Shown here: one piece after another, positions 5,359 to 8,790 of the stretch | Layout: the number at the start of each line of letters is the position of its first letter | Numbering within the stretch: position 1 is the first letter of the stretch | Assembly: GCA_009773075.1 (NCBI GenBank) | Contig: WOUX01000091.1 | Location: 1 to 8,790, forward strand | DNA from: a bacterium | Lineage (GTDB): Bacteria > Desulfobacterota > UBA8473 | DNA: 8,790 nucleotides | Direction: 5' to 3' | The notes under the pieces: model-generated | Databases searched by the model: none | What the model saw: the letters and a program-made list of their open reading frames with translations, nothing else | Told to the model about the DNA's origin: nothing | Program-made: the position numbers and the translations under genes

Positions 5359-6177
5359 ATGAATACACTGTTTTTCAAGATCGTATTGGTCTTTTATTTA
5401 GCCGGAACATTTAGCTATCTATTGTACCTGTTTAAACAAAGACCCCGTATTTCTAAGGCTGCCACTATTATCCTGACCAGTGGTTTTGTCTTTCATACCA
5501 TGAGTTTAATCCTGAGGTATCTTGAAGCGGGGTACACCCCAATCACCAACCTTTATGAAGCGCCTTCATTCTTAGCATGGGCAATAGTTGGTATCTACCT
5601 GTTTATTCAATTTAAATATAGGATTACTTCTCTTGGCTCTTTTATTTCACCTGTCGCATCCATCTTAACCCTTGTCTCTTCTGCCTTTTCCAAAGAGATT
5701 GTCCCTCTCTCACCTGTATTGAGGAGCTTCTGGCTGCCTATTCATGTAATTCTGGCATTTCTAGGAGATGCTATCTTTGCCTTGGCCTTCTGTGCCGGAG
5801 TTATGTATCTGATACAGGAACATCAGATAAAGTCAAAAAAGATCGGCTCCTTTTACCATAGGCTGCCCTCTTTAAAGCTACTGGATGATATAAATCATTA
5901 TTCTTTAACTATAGGGTTCTTCTTGCTTACCATGGCAATGGTTACCGGTTCAATATGGGCAAGGCACGCATGGGGAGCTTTCTGGAGCTGGGATGCCAAA
6001 CAGGTCTGGTCATTGCTTACATGGGTCTTTTATGCTGCCTTGCTGCACGGAAGGATAAATATAGGTTGGAGAGGCAGGGTGGCTGCCGTTTTTGCAATTC
6101 TTGGTTTTCTTGCAGTTATGTTTTCCTTCCTTGGCGTAAATACCCTGCTTTCAGGGTTACATACGTATGATAGATGA
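5359..6177 (+). CDS. ccsA: CcsA/HemX-like cytochrome c assembly membrane protein
   Basis: The 272-residue product is an integral membrane protein with about eight hydrophobic segments, in the CcsA/CcmC/HemX family (Cytochrom_C_asm domain). Near the C-terminus it carries the tryptophan-rich signature WGAFWSWDAKQVWSLLTW (about residues 207-224), which binds heme at the outer membrane face. Histidines that could ligate heme lie in FHTMS, PIHVILA, INHYS and ARHAWG. CcsA works with CcsB (Ccs1) to carry heme across the membrane and attach it to apocytochrome c. The related HemX of Bacillus sits next to hemA and lowers HemA level, and placement just before hemA leaves both readings open. I chose the ATG at 5359 because AAGGG at 5346-5350 is 8 nt upstream and the first helix then begins at once. 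A TTG at 5323 would add 12 residues with no good binding site. hemA begins 38 nt after the stop. Confidence 0.85.
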   Translation: MNTLFFKIVLVFYLAGTFSYLLYLFKQRPRISKAATIILTSGFVFHTMSLILRYLEAGYTPITNLYEAPSFLAWAIVGIYLFIQFKYRITSLGSFISPVASILTLVSSAFSKEIVPLSPVLRSFWLPIHVILAFLGDAIFALAFCAGVMYLIQEHQIKSKKIGSFYHRLPSLKLLDDINHYSLTIGFFLLTMAMVTGSIWARHAWGAFWSWDAKQVWSLLTWVFYAALLHGRINIGWRGRVAAVFAILGFLAVMFSFLGVNTLLSGLHTYDR

Positions 6178-6215
6178 TTAAATTTTTCGTTTTTCAGGAT
6201 GAACTGAGCTAGAAG

Positions 6216-7423
6216 ATGCATATAATCGTTGTAGGTTTGAACCATAAAACGGCCCCTGTTGAATTGAGGGAAAGGCTGCACTTTCCATTAGAGACCATTG
6301 AAGAGCCTCTGAAAAGGGTAACAAGCCTACCACAGATTAGTGAGGCGCTGATACTCTCTACCTGTAACAGGGTAGAGATTGTAGCAGTTACCAAAGATAT
6401 TCGAGAAGGGACAGAGGAAATCAGGAATTTCCTGTCTTCCTATCACGGTATACCAATGAGCCAGTTAGATTCCTGCCTGTACTCTTATAACTCTTACGAC
6501 GCTATTAAGCATATCTTCCAGGTTGCTTCCGGTTTGGTAACAAGTATAAAACCTCTGATGTAATACTCCATAGGTTTCTTCATAGGGCTTTTTCAGTCGC
6601 CAAAAAGGTAAGGACGGAGACTAAAATCGCTACGTCTGCTGTCTCTATAAGCTATGCGGCTGTTGAATTGGCCAAAAAGATTTTTGATACCTTAAAAAAT
6701 AAGGTTGTTATGCTTATTGGCGCGGGAGAGATGTCTGAACTTGCAGCCAGACATTTACTGAACCATGGGGTTAAGGAAATTCTGATTGCCAACAGAACAT
6801 ACAGCAGAGCAGTAAAGTTGGCAGAAGAGCTGGGCGGCAGACCTGCTGTTTTTGAAGATATTACCCTGTTTCTGGACCAGGCAGATATTGTAATAAGTTC
6901 TACCGGCTCTGCCCATTATATCATAAGGTCTGATGATGTAGTAAGGGTCATTAAGATACGAAAGTACAAACCTATGTTCTTTATCGATATTGCCGTCCCC
7001 CGCGATATTGACCCCAAGATAAACGATATTAGCAATGTCTATCTTTACGATATAGACGACCTGGAAGGGGTAGTTGGTTCCAATATAAAAATGCGGGGGG
7101 AAGAGGCCAAAAAGGCTGAAAGGATAATAGAGAAGGAAATAGAACAATTCAATAAATGGTTGGGGACGTTAAGCGCTGTTCCTACGGTTATCTCTCTCAG
7201 GGAAAGGTTCGAGGAGATCAGGAAGAAGGAGGTAGAAAAGGCCATTTCCAGTTTGAATGGAAGTTCAGAGATTGACGCAAAGGTGCTGGATGCTCTGACG
7301 ACTTCAATTATTAATAAGATCCTTCACTATCCTGTAACTCAATTAAAGACGCTGGATAATACCCGTGAGGGAAATTATTTTGTTGATGCCGTGAGGAAAC
7401 TGTTCGACTTAGAAGAGAAATAG
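6216..7423 (+). pseudogene. hemA: Glutamyl-tRNA reductase hemA, interrupted by an internal deletion and frameshift
   Basis: HemA reduces glutamyl-tRNA(Glu) to glutamate-1-semialdehyde, the first committed step of C5 tetrapyrrole synthesis. The first part (from ATG 6216) has GLNHKTAPVELRERL and STCNRVE with the catalytic Cys, and it runs to FQVASGL at about 6536. The frame then reaches a TAA at 6561. From about 6539 the protein continues in another frame: NKYKTSDVILHRFLHRAF, SVAKKVRTETKIATSAV, then the NADPH-binding GAGEMSELAARHLL, ANRT, FIDIAVPRDIDP and YDIDDLEGVV, to 7423. What is missing is the conserved stretch DSMVxGExQILGQVKxAY, about 22-24 residues. The frame change requires loss of 3n+1 nt, and 67 or 70 fits. 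Restored, the protein would have about 425 residues, normal for HemA. Both halves are otherwise well conserved, so the lesion is recent or an assembly error. The TTG at 6668 lies inside a conserved helix and is not a natural start. Confidence 0.88.
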
Positions 7424-7437
7424 CTTAGGTGGATAGA

Positions 7438-7479
7438 CTGTAGGCAGTTAGCCTGTAGGAGCTACAGCCTACAGCCTAA
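7438..7479. repeat. Heptamer repeat tract with nested hairpins before thiD
   Basis: Six 7-nt units can be read: CTGTAGG, CAGTTAG, CCTGTAG, GAGCTAC, AGCCTAC, AGCCTAA. CTGTAGGC (7438-7445) is the exact inverse of GCCTACAG (7467-7474). Inside it, CTGTAG (7453-7458) pairs with CTACAG (7462-7467) over a 3-nt loop. The core matches the tract before ccsA (AGCCTATAGG there, AGCCTGTAGG here). No T-run follows, so it is not a clear terminator. Confidence 0.7.
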
Positions 7480-7517
7480 ACAACCTATTGCACTTGACAG
7501 AAAAGAGAATTATTATC

Positions 7518-8384
7518 GTGAAGAGGATACTGACAATAGCAGGTTCTGATTCCGGAGGAGGGGCAGGTATTCAGGCAGATTTGAGGACCATTGCCCTTTT
7601 GGGTGGTTTTGGGATGAGTGTAATTACTGCCCTGACCGCTCAAAACACCTTGGGAGTTCAAGATGTCTATCCCATCTCCCCTGAATTTATAGAAAAACAG
7701 ATAGATTCCGTTATCACAGATATAGGGGTGGATGCAGTTAAAACCGGGATGTTGGCTAACTCCCAGGTGGTTAAGGTCGTTGCCAGGAAGATTAAAGAGT
7801 ACAGGATAGAAAAACTAATTGTAGACCCAGTTATGATTGCCAAGGGGGGGGAGCCCTTGCTGTCCAAAGATGCTATAGATACCCTTATCGAAGAACTGAT
7901 ACCCCTGGCTTTTCTCATTACCCCGAACCTGTCTGAGGCGTCGGCAATATGTAGAGAACCGGTTGAAAACCTGGACGAGATGAGGGAAGCCGCCAAAAAT
8001 ATCTACCAAAAGGGAACAAAGAATGTCCTTATCAAGGGAGGCCATTTGCCGGGAAGATCAATAGACATCCTTTTTGATGGGAAAAGTTTTTTCGAGTATG
8101 ATTCTGAAAGGATACATACTGAGAATACCCATGGGACAGGATGCGTATATTCGGCAGCCTTGACTTTTGAGATTGCAGAGGATAACCCTATTCACCAAGC
8201 TGTGAAGAATGCCAAAGAGTTTGTGACCAGCGCCATCAGAAACTCTCTGCCCCTTGGCAGAGGACATGGTCCTGCAAATCCTTATGCTATCTTCTCAAAA
8301 GATATTCAACGTTACCATGTGATCTCCCAGCTTAAAGAGGCAGTTAGAGTGCTGAAAGAAGGAATTTTAAGGATTGCAAAGTAA
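7518..8384 (+). CDS. thiD: Hydroxymethylpyrimidine/phosphomethylpyrimidine kinase ThiD
   Basis: ThiD phosphorylates HMP to HMP-P and then HMP-PP, the pyrimidine half of thiamine, in the cytoplasm. It is a ribokinase-fold protein that begins KRILTIAGSDSGGGAGIQAD. It then has MSVITALTAQNT (substrate pocket), KTGMLAN, VDPVMIAKGG and LITPNLSEA, and near the end THGTGCVYSAAL, where the GTGC anion hole carries the catalytic Cys. I chose the GTG at 7518, which starts the protein VKRILTIAGSDSG as relatives do, with a weak purine-rich site about 9 nt upstream. A TTG at 7488 would add 10 residues and lies only 9 nt past the repeat tract. The product has 288 residues, some 20 longer than a minimal ThiD. 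The extra tail (RYHVISQLKEAVRVLKEG and a few more) resembles the first helix of a ThiN domain, but the rest of ThiN is absent. thiC follows after 60 nt. Confidence 0.93.
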   Translation: MKRILTIAGSDSGGGAGIQADLRTIALLGGFGMSVITALTAQNTLGVQDVYPISPEFIEKQIDSVITDIGVDAVKTGMLANSQVVKVVARKIKEYRIEKLIVDPVMIAKGGEPLLSKDAIDTLIEELIPLAFLITPNLSEASAICREPVENLDEMREAAKNIYQKGTKNVLIKGGHLPGRSIDILFDGKSFFEYDSERIHTENTHGTGCVYSAALTFEIAEDNPIHQAVKNAKEFVTSAIRNSLPLGRGHGPANPYAIFSKDIQRYHVISQLKEAVRVLKEGILRIAK

Positions 8385-8393
8385 AGGGTTGAG

Positions 8394-8428
8394 AGAAGTC
8401 AGGAGACAGAAATTAGAATCCAGAATAA
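8394..8428. repeat. Degenerate heptamer tract before thiC
   Basis: Five consecutive 7-nt units begin with AG and a purine: AGAAGTC, AGGAGAC, AGAAATT, AGAATCC, AGAATAA. The period is clear but the units are degenerate, and there is no inverted arm, unlike the tracts before ccsA and thiD. It fills most of the 60-nt thiD-thiC spacer and ends 7 nt before the thiC ribosome binding site. Confidence 0.5.
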
Positions 8429-8444
8429 TATATAGGGGGGAAAA

Positions 8445-8790
8445 GTGACTCAATTATCAGATGCCAAAAAGGGAATAATCACTGATGAAATGAAGAGGTG
8501 TGCTCTGGATGAAGGGGTGGAGGAAGAGTTTATCCGCCGTGGTATTTCAGAGGGTAATACGGTTATTACCCATAATGTTAAACATAAATCCATAAAGCCT
8601 CTTGCCATTGGCAAGGGGTTAAGGACCAAGATAAATGCGAATATCGGGACATCTAAAGACCATGTTGATGTCAGTGAAGAGCTCGAAAAGATGAGGGTAG
8701 CCATAAAAGCAGGTGCCGATACCATTATGGACTTGAGCACAGGGGGAGAAGTTGATGAGATAAGAAAAGAGATTATAAGAGAGTCTTCTG
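8445..8790 (+). CDS. thiC: Phosphomethylpyrimidine synthase ThiC, N-terminal part (cut by window end)
   Basis: ThiC is a radical SAM enzyme with a 4Fe-4S cluster that rearranges aminoimidazole ribotide into HMP phosphate, the substrate that ThiD then phosphorylates. The first 115 codons are present and open to the end of the window. The start MTQLSDAKKGIITDEMK, then EEEFIRRGISEGNTVI, IGKGLRTKINANIGTS and AIKAGADTIMDLSTGGE are characteristic of the family. The cluster-binding CxxCxxxxC motif lies near the C-terminus and is outside the window. The GTG start has a G-rich ribosome binding site (GGGGGG, 8435-8440) four bases upstream, slightly close. There is no TPP riboswitch in the 60-nt spacer to thiD, nor in the 94 nt before thiD, although thiC often carries one. 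The gene is probably co-transcribed with thiD. Confidence 0.95.
   Translation, partial: MTQLSDAKKGIITDEMKRCALDEGVEEEFIRRGISEGNTVITHNVKHKSIKPLAIGKGLRTKINANIGTSKDHVDVSEELEKMRVAIKAGADTIMDLSTGGEVDEIRKEIIRESS

Noticed and set aside
5955..6170. Second plus-strand frame of 71 codons inside ccsA
   Set aside because: The real frame there encodes the WGAFWSWD signature and the last membrane helices, so this one is a shadow.
6668..7423. An independent protein starting at TTG 6668
   Set aside because: The start lies inside the conserved HemA segment AAVELAKKIF, whose upstream codons continue in the same frame back to about 6539. It is the 3' part of broken hemA.
8450..8740. Minus-strand frame of 96 codons opposite thiC
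   Set aside because: It is antisense to a clearly conserved ThiC N-terminus, has no convincing start region and looks like no known protein. The other minus-strand frames were rejected for the same reason.

Overview
The window reads as chromosomal DNA of an anaerobic or microaerophilic bacterium of moderate GC. It most resembles the uncultured Desulfobacterota (former Deltaproteobacteria) or a neighbouring phylum. This guess rests on gene content (larB/larC, an fmdB-type zinc ribbon, a siroheme-synthase dehydrogenase next to ccsA and hemA, and thiD-thiC) and on a palindromic intergenic element at the left edge of a kind I associate with that group. It is an inference, not a taxonomic assignment. 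All genes found lie on the + strand.

Layout. Positions 1-126 hold the palindromic repeat element. A PaaI-like hotdog thioesterase (168-590) and a metallophosphoesterase (622-1350) follow. Next come larB (from about 1450, start uncertain, to 2130) and larC (2133-3311), which act in making the nickel-pincer nucleotide cofactor. A short toxin-antitoxin pair (3374-3562 and 3547-3840) with its own strong ribosome binding site sits behind larC. It is followed by an unrecognised 60-codon ORF (3913-4095) and an FmdB-type zinc-ribbon protein (4167-4385).

The right half is a tetrapyrrole/cytochrome block followed by a thiamine block. It contains a precorrin-2 dehydrogenase/ferrochelatase (4548-5210), a CcsA/HemX-like membrane protein (5359-6177), glutamyl-tRNA reductase hemA (6216-7423), thiD (7518-8384) and the start of thiC (8445 to the window end). 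HemA makes the tetrapyrrole precursor. The dehydrogenase diverts part of the product to siroheme or the siroheme-dependent heme route. The CcsA-like protein belongs to the family that handles heme for cytochrome c. ThiD and ThiC both act on the pyrimidine branch of thiamine synthesis.

Two points stand out. First, hemA is broken as written. About 70 nt carrying its most conserved internal motif are missing, and the reading frame changes at about 6537, while the rest of the protein is well conserved on both sides. Second, the four spacers before the dehydrogenase gene, ccsA, thiD and thiC each contain a degenerate tract built from 7- or 8-nt units, three of which fold into hairpins. The larB start also looks disturbed: codons upstream of the first usable start still encode the family's N-terminus. 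I found no CRISPR array, rRNA, tRNA, insertion sequence or TPP riboswitch, and no stretch over 300 bases lacks a gene. I did not find a clearly novel multi-gene system.
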